This document shows, piece by piece, positions 52,392 to 61,937 of a DNA stretch of 64,000 nucleotides (position 1 is the first letter of the stretch; every line of letters starts with the position of its first letter). Below the pieces are notes generated by a model, which did no database searches, had not been told where the DNA came from, and saw only the letters and a program-made list of their open reading frames with translations. Both the position numbers and the translations under genes were made by a program. This DNA comes from Burkholderia vietnamiensis LMG 10929 (lineage in GTDB: Bacteria; Pseudomonadota; Gammaproteobacteria; Burkholderiales; Burkholderiaceae): assembly GCF_000959445.1 (NCBI RefSeq), contig NZ_CP009632.1:1178001-1242000 (forward strand), given 5' to 3'.

Positions 52392-53087
52392 ATGGCTTTC
52401 AAGATCGCCGTCAGCAACCAAAAAGGTGGGACCGGAAAGACGACCATCTCGGTCAACATCGCGGCCGCCTTCGAAGCAGGCGGCAACAAAGTCGCCTTGA
52501 TCGACGCCGATCCCCAAGGCACTTCAGTGCGATGGGTCACGAGCGGGGAAAATACGCTTCCGATGACCGTCCTGTCCCTCGCCCCGGCCGGCCGAGGAAT
52601 CGGTGGCGAGATCAAAAAGCAGGATGCAAATTTCGACGTAATCGTCGTCGATTGTCCGGGTAACCTCGAAGATCCACGAATCGCATCAGTGCTTGAAGTC
52701 GCCGACTTCTGCCTGGTGCCGCTGTCGCCGTCGCCCGCCGACCTTTACAGTACCGTCGCCATGATTCGCATGATCGAGTCGATGCGAGCCGTTAGAAACC
52801 CAAATCTTTCTTCTGCATTGATGTTAAATAGCGTCAATGGAAAAACTAAAATGCGAGAAGAGATTTTAAAAATTCTAAAGGCGGAAGAAATAGGGGAGCA
52901 TCTGCTCGATAGTCAGATCGCGCAGCGCGAGGTCTACCGGCAGACGTTTGCTCTCGGCACGACGATCCACCATCACAACCGATATCTGAAAGGGCTGAAG
53001 GAGGCCCGCGCGGAGATCGAAAGACTCGTTACAGAAATGGCCCAATACATCGCGTCGACGCGCGCCACCGGAGCCGCTCATGGCTAA
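52392..53087 (+). CDS. parA: Partition ATPase ParA
   Basis: A 231-residue Walker-type ATPase that positions the replicon. The deviant Walker A NQKGGTGKTT has Lys11 and Lys16, Walker A' is ALIDADPQG (D38, D40), and Walker B VIVVDCPGN. It lacks the long N-terminal DNA-binding domain of P1-type ParA, so it is of the short chromosomal/Ib type. GGAG precedes the ATG. It overlaps parB by eight bases. Residues about 135-175 are encoded by an unusually AT-rich stretch (52795-52900, roughly 35-40 % G+C), unlike the rest of the gene. Confidence 0.96.
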   Translation: MAFKIAVSNQKGGTGKTTISVNIAAAFEAGGNKVALIDADPQGTSVRWVTSGENTLPMTVLSLAPAGRGIGGEIKKQDANFDVIVVDCPGNLEDPRIASVLEVADFCLVPLSPSPADLYSTVAMIRMIESMRAVRNPNLSSALMLNSVNGKTKMREEILKILKAEEIGEHLLDSQIAQREVYRQTFALGTTIHHHNRYLKGLKEARAEIERLVTEMAQYIASTRATGAAHG

Positions 53088-54111
53088 GGACACTTCGAAG
53101 GAAAAGAAGCCGACGGGCAATCTGCATCTCGCGGCTGGTCTGCTGCGCGGCCTCGCGCAAGAAAACGCCGCACTGGAAACGCGCTTGCCCGAGCCCTCGG
53201 CGGCGTCGAATACCGCCGTCGATGCCGCGCTCGCAATCGCGCCGACCGTAACGACGCCAACCGATACGCCCGACCTCGGCGCGCCACAAAAAGTCGCGGT
53301 CAAGGACTGCATCCCGAATCCGTTCAACCCACGCGTGTTCTACTCTGAATCGAGCCTGCACGAACTGGCGTTGACGCTGAAGCGGGAAGGGCAGATCGAG
53401 CCGATCAAGGTGACGCGCCTTCCGGAATTCCCGGGCAAGCTCGTCGTGATCGATGGTCAACGCCGCCTGCGTGCGACGAGCATCAACGGCGACGAGACGA
53501 TCAACGCGACGTTCCGTACCGATCACACGCCCGAGCAGCTCTATACGATCGCGTACAGGGCGAACCACGACCACGAACGCCAGACGATCTTTGACGATGC
53601 GGTCGCGTGGAAGCGCCTGCTCGACGAAAAGGTCTTTCCCGACCAGAACACGCTCGCGGAAAAGATCGGCAAGGACAAAGCGTCGATCAGCAAGACACTA
53701 TCGCTGAACGCACTGCCCAACACCCTCCTCGAGCGGATGGCCAGCGCCAACGACGTGGTCGGCCTGCAAGCGGCATATTTCCTGAAACTGATTTTCGAAC
53801 GGGTTGGCGAAGCGGCTGCCGACCGTCTGCTCACCGCCGTCATGGATCGCAAAAAGTCGGTGCGCGATCTGGAAAACTTCCTGCGTACGCAAGGCGACGG
53901 CAACAAGAAGACGGGACGCACGCGCTACAGCGTTCGTCACGATTTCGCACTCGAGTCGCGCGCGGTAGGCCAGTTGAAGACCTACCCCGACGGGCGACTC
54001 GACCTACAGCTGAAAGGAGTCGATACGTCGCACCAGGAAGCCCTGGCCGATCAGCTCAAAGCCGTGATCGACGCATACGTGGCCGAATTGGCCGTCGCGG
54101 CTCAGAAGTAA
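53080..54111 (+). CDS. parB: Partition protein ParB
   Basis: A 343-residue centromere-binding protein. The N-terminal ParB/Spo0J CTPase domain starts near 70 (CIPNPFNPRVFYSESSLHEL, IEPIKVTRLPEFPGKLVVID, then GQRRLRAT). The helix-turn-helix is at about 189-208 (NTLAEKIGKDKASISKTLSL). The C-terminal part would dimerise. The first 65 residues are Ala/Thr-rich. It should bind the parS sites upstream of parA. It converges with rep, and a stem-loop separates the two. Confidence 0.95.
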   Translation: MAKDTSKEKKPTGNLHLAAGLLRGLAQENAALETRLPEPSAASNTAVDAALAIAPTVTTPTDTPDLGAPQKVAVKDCIPNPFNPRVFYSESSLHELALTLKREGQIEPIKVTRLPEFPGKLVVIDGQRRLRATSINGDETINATFRTDHTPEQLYTIAYRANHDHERQTIFDDAVAWKRLLDEKVFPDQNTLAEKIGKDKASISKTLSLNALPNTLLERMASANDVVGLQAAYFLKLIFERVGEAAADRLLTAVMDRKKSVRDLENFLRTQGDGNKKTGRTRYSVRHDFALESRAVGQLKTYPDGRLDLQLKGVDTSHQEALADQLKAVIDAYVAELAVAAQK

Positions 54112-54143
54112 GCACTAAGAACCACGACCACGCATCTGCATCG

Positions 54144-54177
54144 CGACGCGTCGCCGGCTGAAGTCCGGCACGCGTCG
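54144..54177. terminator. Stem-loop between convergent parB and rep
   Basis: CGACGCG-tc-GCCGG ... CCGGC-a-CGCGTCG: two stem blocks of 7 and 5 bp with a small internal loop and a seven-base apical loop, in the 89-bp gap between the two stop codons. No T-run. Probably a bidirectional terminator. Confidence 0.6.
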
Positions 54178-54200
54178 TCTGGCAAGCAGCGAGGCTGCGC

Positions 54201-55517
54201 TCAATTCGTCGCGAGGCTGCTCTTCAGCAGAAACTCGAGCAGATCGTCCGACGTCGGTTCGCCCCAGGTGTCGAGCGCCAGCCATCGGAAGAAGCTCGTT
54301 TGTGCGAGCTTGCTTGCCTTCTTCTTCGGCGACAGCGTGAGATCCTTCGAGCCTGCCACCGTCTCGTTGTAACGCTCGATCAACTTGGTCTGATCGTCGA
54401 TCTCCAGTTCGCGGAAATACGCGCCCGCTTCGTCGACCTTCGCGGCCAGGTATTTGTCGCGGATCTGCTCCTGCTTGCTCTGCGCGGACTCCTTGGCCGG
54501 CGCGGCGGCTTCCGTGCCTTGTCCGTCGGACAACGTATAGCCGTGCGTGAGCGCTTTGCGGAAATACGCGCCGACGTTGTCGACCGGTGCCGCGTTCTTT
54601 TTCGTTGTCCGATTGAGCGTGTACGCAATCGCCGCCTTGATGCGCTGCACTCCATATTGCGTGATCAGACGACGCGCCTCGGAACGCGGGATGCCGAACT
54701 TGGCCACTTCGTCGACGAGCGCTTCGTTCTTCACGTCACCTTCTTCGACCGTATCCGCGCTCTGCTTGCGCGTCACCTTGAACTGAACGGCCTCCACGCT
54801 GCGGCCCGACTTGTGTTCGATCAGCTCGAGCGTATGGTCGGAAACTTCGTTCACCTCCTGAATGCAGGGCACGAGGACCTTGCTCTTGAAGAGCTTGTAT
54901 TCCTTGTACGACTGCGATGCCTTGTCCTGGCCGAGGATCAGATCGCGGAACTTGGGCAACGGAATCTTCGCCGTGATGCCGATGCCCTCGTAGCGCACGG
55001 TGTTCTCCCACAGCGCGAGCGAGTGCGAGCGCCGAAACTCGCGCGCAATCCGCATATCGATGAGCGCGTAAATTTCAGGATTGAGCAATTCGCTGCGAAT
55101 CTGGTCGGAGAAGCTGTACTTGAGCACCGACTGCTCGAGTTCGGCGCCGGCGAGCAGGCCCGAGGCCTTCCACACGGTCGAGCGATCTGCGGCAAGGTAG
55201 TCCCAGTTGACGACGGTACTGATCAACGAGTTGACCGTGTCCTTCACGTACTTGGTGTTGTTGCTGTTCAGCCCGCTCTCGTGCGAAAGCGCTGCGATCG
55301 AGATGGAAAAGCTCGTGCGCCCCGGTTCGAACGCTTCCTGACGCAGCGCATTCTTGATCAGCGAACTGAACATCTTGCGCTGCTGCAGACCGATCTTTCC
55401 GGACTTCGGCGCGATGTGAATAGCCTGAACCGCCTTGCGCAGCAGATCGGGCGGCTCGGGCGTCTGGAACAGAGAGACCTGCTTGTCGGAGCCTTTGATT
55501 GCGGGCTTGCGCGGCAT
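54201..55517 (-). CDS. Replication initiator protein, Rep_3 family (RepB/RepE-like)
   Basis: A 438-residue initiator. The Rep_3 winged-helix pair lies at about 25-245: KIGLQQRKMFSSLIKNALRQ, ISIAALSHESGLNSNNTKYV, LALWENTVRYEGIGITAKIP, and FRDLILGQDKASQSYKEYKL with the second helix-turn-helix. The remaining 190 residues are a C-terminal extension (VDEVAKFGIPRSEARRLITQ, DKYLAAKVDEAGAYFRELEI) of unknown role. It is transcribed away from the iteron array, which starts about 150 bases upstream, the classic layout of an iteron-regulated replicon. It should bind the CCCATAAA iterons as monomers to open the origin and probably represses itself as a dimer. Confidence 0.93.
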   Translation of the reverse strand: MPRKPAIKGSDKQVSLFQTPEPPDLLRKAVQAIHIAPKSGKIGLQQRKMFSSLIKNALRQEAFEPGRTSFSISIAALSHESGLNSNNTKYVKDTVNSLISTVVNWDYLAADRSTVWKASGLLAGAELEQSVLKYSFSDQIRSELLNPEIYALIDMRIAREFRRSHSLALWENTVRYEGIGITAKIPLPKFRDLILGQDKASQSYKEYKLFKSKVLVPCIQEVNEVSDHTLELIEHKSGRSVEAVQFKVTRKQSADTVEEGDVKNEALVDEVAKFGIPRSEARRLITQYGVQRIKAAIAYTLNRTTKKNAAPVDNVGAYFRKALTHGYTLSDGQGTEAAAPAKESAQSKQEQIRDKYLAAKVDEAGAYFRELEIDDQTKLIERYNETVAGSKDLTLSPKKKASKLAQTSFFRWLALDTWGEPTSDDLLEFLLKSSLATN

Positions 55518-55670
55518 CGTGATGTCCGGAGAAGGTGACCTTATTGATGGCGGACTTTATACCTTTTCGCGTAATCGAGCAACTGGCGATCCTCTAGTAA
55601 CGCTTTCAGTATTTCTCACAATGCATTGTTTTATAAAGATAATCATCCTGTTTTGCCACGCTAAATCCGC

Positions 55671-56682
55671 CCCATATCCATATACCTTTCGCCGCAACGC
55701 ATCCCAAAACCAGCTACCTATGCGCCAGATCAAGCGAATCCGGCACGGGTCTTGCCCAGTTCAAAGGTACCCGTTCATGGGAAACAGGCCTGCAGAAAGC
55801 TACCCGCGGACCCAAATCGTGGTGCCTTGCAGCACTGGTCCGTTACGTCCCATAAAACGCTACCTTTGCCGAACACCATGGAAGGCTACCTATCAAGACC
55901 GGCCACCGCCGTGTTTTTCGAAGGCAGCGTAAATTCTGTGCGAAGATCGACCCATAAATGGCTACCTTCGAATGTCCCCATAGGAGGTTACCCATGGTGG
56001 CTATCGAGCCGGTGGGCGGGCACAGCCTTCTTTAAGATTCCAGGGAAATCGTCGGTGACACCAGTAGCACGCCTCATAACCGGCTACCTTAACGTCGCCC
56101 TATAAATGGCTACCTTAGAGAAAACGACCTTGCTCTCCCGTCTCAGCGGTCCCAGCAACTAGCTCCCATAACCGGCAACCAAAGAGCGTCCCCATAGACT
56201 GCTACCTGAGGGACTTCTGCGTAGAAATCCCATAACAGGCTACGCATGCCCCATATCCACAACCCTAACTTCCCACAGCACGGTACCCGATTCCCCAAAT
56301 CCACAGACCTGACACCCCATACACTTCCGCCTGTGCTCCCATAAATGGGTACCGAACACCCACCAAACCCTTACGGAATAAGGCTGTGAGCCGGCTAAAG
56401 GTAGTTAAAGAAGTAAACGTCGTTTACCAAAGATGTAAACACACGCGTGCCTGTGAGAAAAACCAACCCCCATAAACCGCTACCAATAGGCGCTCTCCGG
56501 CAAGGAACCGCATGAAATGTTCTCGCGTTGCTCGCGACAATGACCGGTTGCCGCCTCGTTCTACTGCGAGGCCACGCCTGACGCGGGTTTCCAAAGGGGT
56601 GAGTACACACTCACAGCGATGGAAACGTAGCAACTTATGGGACGGAATAGCGGCTTCACGGCCAAAGGTTCCCCCCTATGGG
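55671..56682 (+). repeat. Iteron array, about 18 degenerate 16-bp copies
   Basis: Consensus CCCATAAANGGCTACC. Better copies start at 55849, 55951, 55977, 56073, 56099, 56165, 56191, 56229, 56338 and 56469; weaker ones at 55671, 55703, 55875, 56250, 56272, 56294 and 56316. Copies at 55766-55781 (GGTACCCGTTCATGGG), 56626-56641 (CGTAGCAACTTATGGG) and 56667-56682 are in the opposite direction, so the array is bracketed by inverted copies. Spacing is irregular (16-140 bp). CCTT often follows the copy. Confidence 0.88.
56413..56427. promoter_or_regulatory. Palindrome GTAAACG-T-CGTTTAC within the origin
   Basis: A perfect 7-1-7 inverted repeat between two iterons in an AT-rich segment; a further half copy (tGTAAAC) follows at 56434-56440. 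A binding site for a dimeric regulator, possibly dimeric Rep, is plausible. Confidence 0.6.
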
Positions 56683-56700
56683 ATCGTATAAGGGCTGACG

Positions 56701-57864
56701 ATGCCGAGCGCTTTGCCGAGTATTGGGCGTGCCGAGCAGCTGAGCCTTCCCACGGCGCGCATCACTTTTGACGCGGCGGTGGAGGAAAATCGCCAGAATC
56801 GAGACATGCGTAGTGGGTTGTGCGTCAGACGTGCGCCTTTCCTGAAAAAGTCGCCTGGAGTCATAGCCGCACTGTCCCGCGTTTTCGGCGCACCTACCTG
56901 CCCACTATGGAAGCGCCTCCTGTGATGCTTGGCTTCACGCAGCCTCACAACTTTCTACCTTTGGACTGGCCGGCACAGTGACGTTCGCCGGACCGCATGG
57001 CGGCGATCAACGGCACCATCGAGAGCGCCCGCGCGTTGCTGCAGAGCTCGACCGGGCGCGTCGACCGTGCACCTTTTTCGGTACCGCAGCTGAACGGCGG
57101 TGGAATCGTGGAAGGCGGCATCTGTGGGATCCCCCAGACCATAATGGCTGTGAACAACGCGCCAGGTTGCGCTGACCCAGCACTGGGCCGCGGCTATTAA
57201 AAGCGCGACCACCGCCAGGACATGCGGGCGAGATGCCGATCGAACCTTCAAACTGTGCCGTCGACCTCGACGCCGCAGCGGCCCCGAGACGTGACGCATC
57301 CCGACGAAGCGCACAGACAGGTCACCGGATACCCTGGCGTTGGGTGACCAATCGTCCACCGCGTATGGGAGCGTCAGACGCCGCGCCGCGTACCCATCCC
57401 GGACGCACCGTGGTCGTTTATGGGGCAAATGAATGGATATAAAACGGAACGACACAGACTGACGGCGCGGCGGAGAGCCCGCCCCCACAGCCATCAACGT
57501 CAGTGACAAAGCGACACTCGAGCGGCCCCCCACATCTTGCTGTGCGTGTGACGCTATTCCCAAGGTGGCCATTAGCGAAGCACCAAAACGGAGCATCGGA
57601 ACTTGAAGCGCATCGTATGGCGGAAACGCATCGGGCCGGCTACACGCTCGTCCCGACGTTGAAGCCTAAGATCGCCGACACACGCTGACGGCAACCACGA
57701 TTGTGGCGTCTCCTCGACATCCCGACGAATGTCGCGACGATAGCGCCACCTTTTCCGCAACCCGGTTATGATGTTCGGGCCCTGTTCGAAATATGAAGAC
57801 GACCAGGGGCAGGGGCGGTATCTCGATGTACTTCACTCCGTGACCAATCACAAAAGAGAGTTCA
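56701..57864. other. Gene-free region beyond the origin, 1.16 kb
   Basis: No coding frame with a recognisable product. One inverted iteron-like site lies at 57408-57423. The last 30 bases hold the ribosome-binding site (agagagttcagtg) of the next gene. Confidence 0.6.
57408..57423 (-). promoter_or_regulatory. Iteron-like site beyond the array
   Basis: On the minus strand CCCATAAACGACCACG: the CCCATAAACG half agrees with the iterons while the right half diverges. 0.7 kb from the end of the array. Confidence 0.35.
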
Positions 57865-58194
57865 GTGATGCGAATCCAGATCAAAAAGCTCGCACTGGCT
57901 GCTTCGGCGGCTGCTTTCCTCCTCGGCTCGACCGCGCCGGTATTCGCGCAGACCGATGCCAGCGCACCGGCCGCATCCACCGCGTCGGATGCCAAGGCCG
58001 CGAAGCACGAGGCGCGCAAGGCTGCCCGGGCAAAACGCAAGGCCGAACGCAAGGCGGCACGCGCGAAAAACACAGCTGAGCTGAAGAAGCTCGAAGCCGC
58101 TGGTTACAAGCCGGCAGCCAACGATCCGAACTATCCGCAGAACCTGCAGAACGCGCAGAAGAAAGCAGCCGAGGCGGCTGGCGCAAGCCAATAA
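57865..58194 (+). CDS. Small secreted Lys/Ala-rich protein, DUF4148-like
   Basis: A 109-residue exported protein. The signal peptide (KLALAASAAAFLLGSTAPVF, cleavage after AFA/VFA-Q) is followed by an Ala/Ser segment, a strongly basic Ala/Lys/Arg stretch (EARKAARAKRKAERKAARAK) and the end LKKLEAAGYKPAANDPNYPQ. It is a clear relative of the protein encoded at 15901-16230 and, in its last 30 residues, of the DUF4148 protein at 63218. The gene has its own downstream stem-loop. Function unknown. Confidence 0.82.
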   Translation: MMRIQIKKLALAASAAAFLLGSTAPVFAQTDASAPAASTASDAKAAKHEARKAARAKRKAERKAARAKNTAELKKLEAAGYKPAANDPNYPQNLQNAQKKAAEAAGASQ

Positions 58195-58204
58195 GCGTGA
58201 TCTG

Positions 58205-58237
58205 GCGACAAACCCTGCTCGAACCGGGGTTTGTCGC
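58205..58237 (+). terminator. Stem-loop after the small secreted protein gene
   Basis: A perfect 11-bp stem GCGACAAACCC/GGGTTTGTCGC with an 11-base loop, 11 bases past the stop codon. There is no T-run; a 3' stabiliser or Rho-assisted terminator. Confidence 0.7.
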
Positions 58238-58410
58238 TCGCGCATGCACAAATGAATGCGCGTCATCCAGTCATCATATGCGTTCGTCTACAGCTGAATT
58301 GATTCGTTGTCCTTGGTGATTGAGGTGCAATGATCGTCAGGGTACGTTTCGGCCAACACCGCCATTCGCCTATTCCCAGACGGTTCACTTAGTCAGTGCA
58401 TCTGACATGA

Positions 58411-59316
58411 TCAGCTGCGCGTTTCCGCGCGCACCACGTTTCCCACCGACTTCAGCCAACCCGTGAATGCGCGCACGGATTCATCCTTCGCACGCGCGGT
58501 CGACACGTAAGTGAAGTAGCGCCACGCCGGCAGCGCCGGCTCGCTGAATGGCTGCACCAAACGCCCTTCGGCGATGTCGTCGGCGACGAGCGCGATCGGC
58601 CCCATCGCGACGCCGAGGCCGTCGAGCGCACCTTGCAGCGTCAGATAGAAGTGCTCGAGCGTGAGCGAGTGCCGCGGAACCAGATCTGCATGGCCCGCCG
58701 CCGCGAGCCACTCGGGCCACATGCCGGGATAGGTTGCCGCATGCAGCAGCGTGAAGCCGGCAAGGTCCGCCGGTGTGCGCAGTTGGCGGCCGTCGAGCAG
58801 TTTCGGCGCGCACACCGGCAGCCGGACTTCGGAGAGGAATTCCTCGGCGACGTAACCGTCGATGGCCTGCGGGCCGCCTCGGACGATCAGATCGACCTTG
58901 TCCCGCAACTTCTCGATCGGCTCGTTCGATGTCGACAGGCGCACCTCGACGGTTGGATGAGCAACCTGGAACGACGACAGCTTCGGCACGAGCCAACGCA
59001 GCGAGAACGTCGCCGGCGCGCTGACGCGTAGTACGCGCTGCTGCCCCGCGCCGAATTGCTGCGCAGTCGCGAGCGCGATCCGGTCCAACGCGGCGCCCAC
59101 TTCAGCGAGATACGCGCGCCCCGCATCCGTGAGCTCGACGCGCCGATTGTGCCGGACGAATAGAGGCCGGTCGAGCCATGCCTCCAGTTGCTGCACATGG
59201 CGGCTGATTGCGCCGTGCGTCACGCACAGTTCGTCGGCGGCCGACGTGAAACTGCCGAGCCGCGCGGCGGCTTCGAATGCGCGCAATGAATTCAACGGTG
59301 GGAGTCGCCGGGCCAT
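58411..59316 (-). CDS. LysR family transcriptional regulator, GcvA-like
   Basis: A 301-residue LysR protein beginning MARRLPPLNSLRAFEAAARL, the standard GcvA-group start, with helix-turn-helix GSFTSAADELCVTHGAISRH and effector domain features VEVRLSTSNEPIEKLRDKVD and GLGVAMGPIALVADDIAEGR. It is divergent from a purA gene with 139 bases between starts, in an AT-rich gap (cgcgaattattagttttaat). It may control purA, which would be unusual because purA is normally under PurR. Confidence 0.92.
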   Translation of the reverse strand: MARRLPPLNSLRAFEAAARLGSFTSAADELCVTHGAISRHVQQLEAWLDRPLFVRHNRRVELTDAGRAYLAEVGAALDRIALATAQQFGAGQQRVLRVSAPATFSLRWLVPKLSSFQVAHPTVEVRLSTSNEPIEKLRDKVDLIVRGGPQAIDGYVAEEFLSEVRLPVCAPKLLDGRQLRTPADLAGFTLLHAATYPGMWPEWLAAAGHADLVPRHSLTLEHFYLTLQGALDGLGVAMGPIALVADDIAEGRLVQPFSEPALPAWRYFTYVSTARAKDESVRAFTGWLKSVGNVVRAETRS

Positions 59317-59455
59317 TTATCCAGATCTGTGAGATTTCCTCACGCGAATTATTAGTTTTAATCGTTTGATCGCGCAAGCGGGACTACGCCACTATTGCGT
59401 TCAAGCGGCCGATGGCCGGCGTATATGTCTGGATTTATCACATGGAGGATCGGCC

Positions 59456-60751
59456 ATGCCGAACGTGGTGGTGGTGGGCGCGCAATGGGGCGACGAAGGC
59501 AAGGGTCGCGTCGTGGACTGGCTCGCGGCGCAGGCGGATCTCGTCGCCCGCTATAACGGCGGCCACAACGCGGGGCACACGTTGGTCGTCGGCGGGAAAA
59601 CGTACAAGCTTGCACTGCTGCCGAGCGGCATCGTACGCGGCAAGCGCGGCGTGATCGGCAACGGCGTGGCGCTCGATCCGGAGGCGCTGCTGGCCGAGAT
59701 CGCGCGGATGGTCGAGCTCGGCGTGTCGGTGACGCCCGACAATCTGTCGATCGCGGAGAACGCGACACTCGTCCTGCCGATTCACCGCGCAATCGACGAG
59801 GCGCAGGAGCGCCTGCGACGCGAGCCGATCGGCACGACGCTGCGAGGAATCGGGCCGGCCTACGAGGACAAGGTCGGCCGCCGCGCACTGCGCGTCGCCG
59901 ATCTCGCGGAACCGGACCGGCTCGCCGACAAACTCGACGTACTGGTCGACCACCACAACGCGCGGTTTCGCGGTCTTGGGCTCGCGCCAAGCTCGCGCGA
60001 CGCGATGCTGGCGACGCTGGTCGAGCTCGCGCCGAAGATCCTGCCGTTCGTGCGACCCGTATGGGCCGAGCTGAACGACGCTCACGCGCGCGGCGAGCGC
60101 ATCCTGTTCGAAGGCTCGCAGGCCGTGATGCTCGACATCGACTGGGGAACCTATCCGTTCGTGACCTCGTCCGGCACGATCGCGTCGGCGGCTGCGGCCG
60201 GCACCGGCCTCGGTGCATCGAAGCTCGGCCACGTGCTCGGCGTGACGAAGGCCTATGCGACACGGGTCGGGGGCGGCCCGTTCCTCACCGAACTCGACAA
60301 CGCGACCGGCGAGCGATTGCGCACCCGCGGGCGGGAATTCGGCGTCAACACCGGCCGGCCGCGTCGTTGCGGATGGCTCGACGCAGCGCAGTTGCGTCAG
60401 GCCGTTTGCGTGTCCGGCATCGATTCGCTCGCGCTCACGAAGCTCGATGTGCTCGACGGCTTCGAGTCGATCGCGCTGTGCGTCGGCTACGAACTCGACG
60501 GCGCCCGCATCGCTCACTTGCCCACGAGCCTCGATGCGCAGTTGCGCGTGCGGCCCATCTACGAGGAATTCGCCGGCTGGGACGGCACGGTGAAAGGCGT
60601 ACGTGAGCGTGCGGCATTACCGCGTGCCGCGCAGGCTTTCATCGAGCGGGTCGAGGCGGTCGCGGGCGCGCCGGTGTCGATGATCACGACCGGCGCCGAG
60701 CGCGACGACACGATCGTGCTGAGCAATCCGTTCGACTTCGAACGCGCCTGA
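59456..60751 (+). CDS. purA: Adenylosuccinate synthetase (probable second copy)
   Basis: A 431-residue enzyme that joins IMP and aspartate using GTP, the first step from IMP to AMP. The phosphate loop and catalytic Asp are in [20 protein letters not shown] (Asp13 in usual numbering), the catalytic His in [15 protein letters not shown]-binding residues in [17 protein letters not shown], and the guanine motif in TKLDVLDGF. All key residues are intact, which argues against a phage PurZ-type enzyme. Housekeeping purA normally sits on the main chromosome near hflC/hisZ, so this copy beside a LysR gene is probably a paralogue with a special role. Confidence 0.93.
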   Translation: MPNVVVVGAQWGDEGKGRVVDWLAAQADLVARYNGGHNAGHTLVVGGKTYKLALLPSGIVRGKRGVIGNGVALDPEALLAEIARMVELGVSVTPDNLSIAENATLVLPIHRAIDEAQERLRREPIGTTLRGIGPAYEDKVGRRALRVADLAEPDRLADKLDVLVDHHNARFRGLGLAPSSRDAMLATLVELAPKILPFVRPVWAELNDAHARGERILFEGSQAVMLDIDWGTYPFVTSSGTIASAAAAGTGLGASKLGHVLGVTKAYATRVGGGPFLTELDNATGERLRTRGREFGVNTGRPRRCGWLDAAQLRQAVCVSGIDSLALTKLDVLDGFESIALCVGYELDGARIAHLPTSLDAQLRVRPIYEEFAGWDGTVKGVRERAALPRAAQAFIERVEAVAGAPVSMITTGAERDDTIVLSNPFDFERA

Positions 60752-60995
60752 GTGCGACGCTGCACGGCGTACGTAAAGTGAGGGCCGCGCCGCGCCGCGC
60801 GCCCGCCTGCTTGCGCAGCCGGCACGGTTGGTCGTCGGCGTTGGCTGCCGCGCGCGAACCGCGTTCCCCGAGCGCGCCTGCTGCAAGCTGGACACGTCTG
60901 CACCGCTGCGGTACTGTTCCGCACGATTCGCGCCAGCCCGTGCCGTGCCGGAGAGGGCGCTGCTGCGACGCGATTTCAATCCCGGAGACAGGCCG

Positions 60996-61937
60996 ATGGA
61001 TACGTTACAGATGATGCGCATTTTCGTCCGGGTGGCGGAGGAGGGCAGCTTTACGAGCGCGGCCCAGCGGCTGGACATCACGACTGCATACGCGTCGCGC
61101 TCGGTCGCACAACTCGAAACGCATCTGCGCACGCGCTTGCTCAACCGCAGCACGCGCCGCATCGCGTTGACCGATGCGGGGCAACGTTACCTCGATCGCT
61201 GCCAGCGCATTCTCGGCTATATCGACGAAGCGGAAGCCGAGGCGGCAGACGCCCAGGTGAAACCCTCCGGCCGCCTGCATGTGCACGCGACGACGAGTTT
61301 CGGTCAGGCGTACCTGGTGCCGGCGGTGGTGCGCTACCGGCAGCGCTATCCGTCGGTGGCGGTGGAACTCACGCTGTCGCAGCATGTACCCGATATCATC
61401 GACGAAGGCTACGACGTGTCGCTGCAATTGAGCACGACGGAACTGCCCGATTCAGGGCTGATCTCGCAGCGGCTCGGCGATGTGCACAGCGTGCTGTGCG
61501 CGGCGCCGGCGTACCTGAAGGAGCACGGTACGCCGCGCACGGTGCGCGATCTCGAATCGCATGCCTGCCTGCAGATCGTCACGCCGATATTTCCGCGCGA
61601 TCGCTGGCATCTCGACGGCCCCGACGGCCGCGAAACATTCGAGCTGCCGACGTCCGATTTCCAGGTCAATATCGCCGAGGCACTGGGCGCCGCGCTGCGT
61701 GCGGGCCTCGGGATCGGCTCGTTGCCGATGTCGACCGCAGTGCCCGCACTGGCGAGCGGTGCGCTGGTGCGCGTGCTGCCCGAGTATCGGCTGCAGAAGC
61801 TGACCGTCTACACGCTCTACGCATCGCGCCAGTATCTCGATGCGAAGATCCGGACGTTCGTCGAGTTCCTGCGGGAGTGCGTTCCCGAAATGCTGGCAGC
61901 CGATGAAGCGGCGCTGCGCGGGACCTGCGTGTCGTGA
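60996..61937 (+). CDS. LysR family transcriptional regulator
   Basis: A 313-residue LysR regulator. The helix-turn-helix is MRIFVRVAEEGSFTSAAQRL followed by DITTAYASRSVAQLETHLRT; the substrate domain (about 95-300) includes GRLHVHATTSFGQAYLVPAV and ALRAGLGIGSLPMS. The ATG at 60996 has CCGGAGA nine bases upstream. It lies 244 bases after purA on the same strand. A dienelactone hydrolase gene converges from the other side, so no divergent target is visible; the target is unknown. Confidence 0.92.
   Translation: MDTLQMMRIFVRVAEEGSFTSAAQRLDITTAYASRSVAQLETHLRTRLLNRSTRRIALTDAGQRYLDRCQRILGYIDEAEAEAADAQVKPSGRLHVHATTSFGQAYLVPAVVRYRQRYPSVAVELTLSQHVPDIIDEGYDVSLQLSTTELPDSGLISQRLGDVHSVLCAAPAYLKEHGTPRTVRDLESHACLQIVTPIFPRDRWHLDGPDGRETFELPTSDFQVNIAEALGAALRAGLGIGSLPMSTAVPALASGALVRVLPEYRLQKLTVYTLYASRQYLDAKIRTFVEFLRECVPEMLAADEAALRGTCVS

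Larger units (their letters stand above)
55518..56700. other. Replication origin of the replicon
   Basis: Next to rep lies an AT-rich stretch (55545-55670, e.g. cattgttttataaagataat) that can hold the rep promoter and the DNA-unwinding element. Iterons follow from 55671 to 56682. Two sequences near a DnaA box (ATATCCACA, 56253-56261; AAATCCACA, 56297-56305) sit inside iterons. No gene is present. Assignment as origin rests on iterons plus the adjacent initiator and par genes. Confidence 0.88.

Noticed and set aside
55518..56700. CRISPR array
   Set aside because: Repeats are 16 bp, degenerate, irregularly spaced and partly inverted; no cas genes; they are iterons.
59456..60751. Phage-like PurZ (2-aminoadenine synthesis)
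   Set aside because: The catalytic Asp in QWGDEGKG is present as in ordinary PurA, and no other Z-genome genes are nearby.
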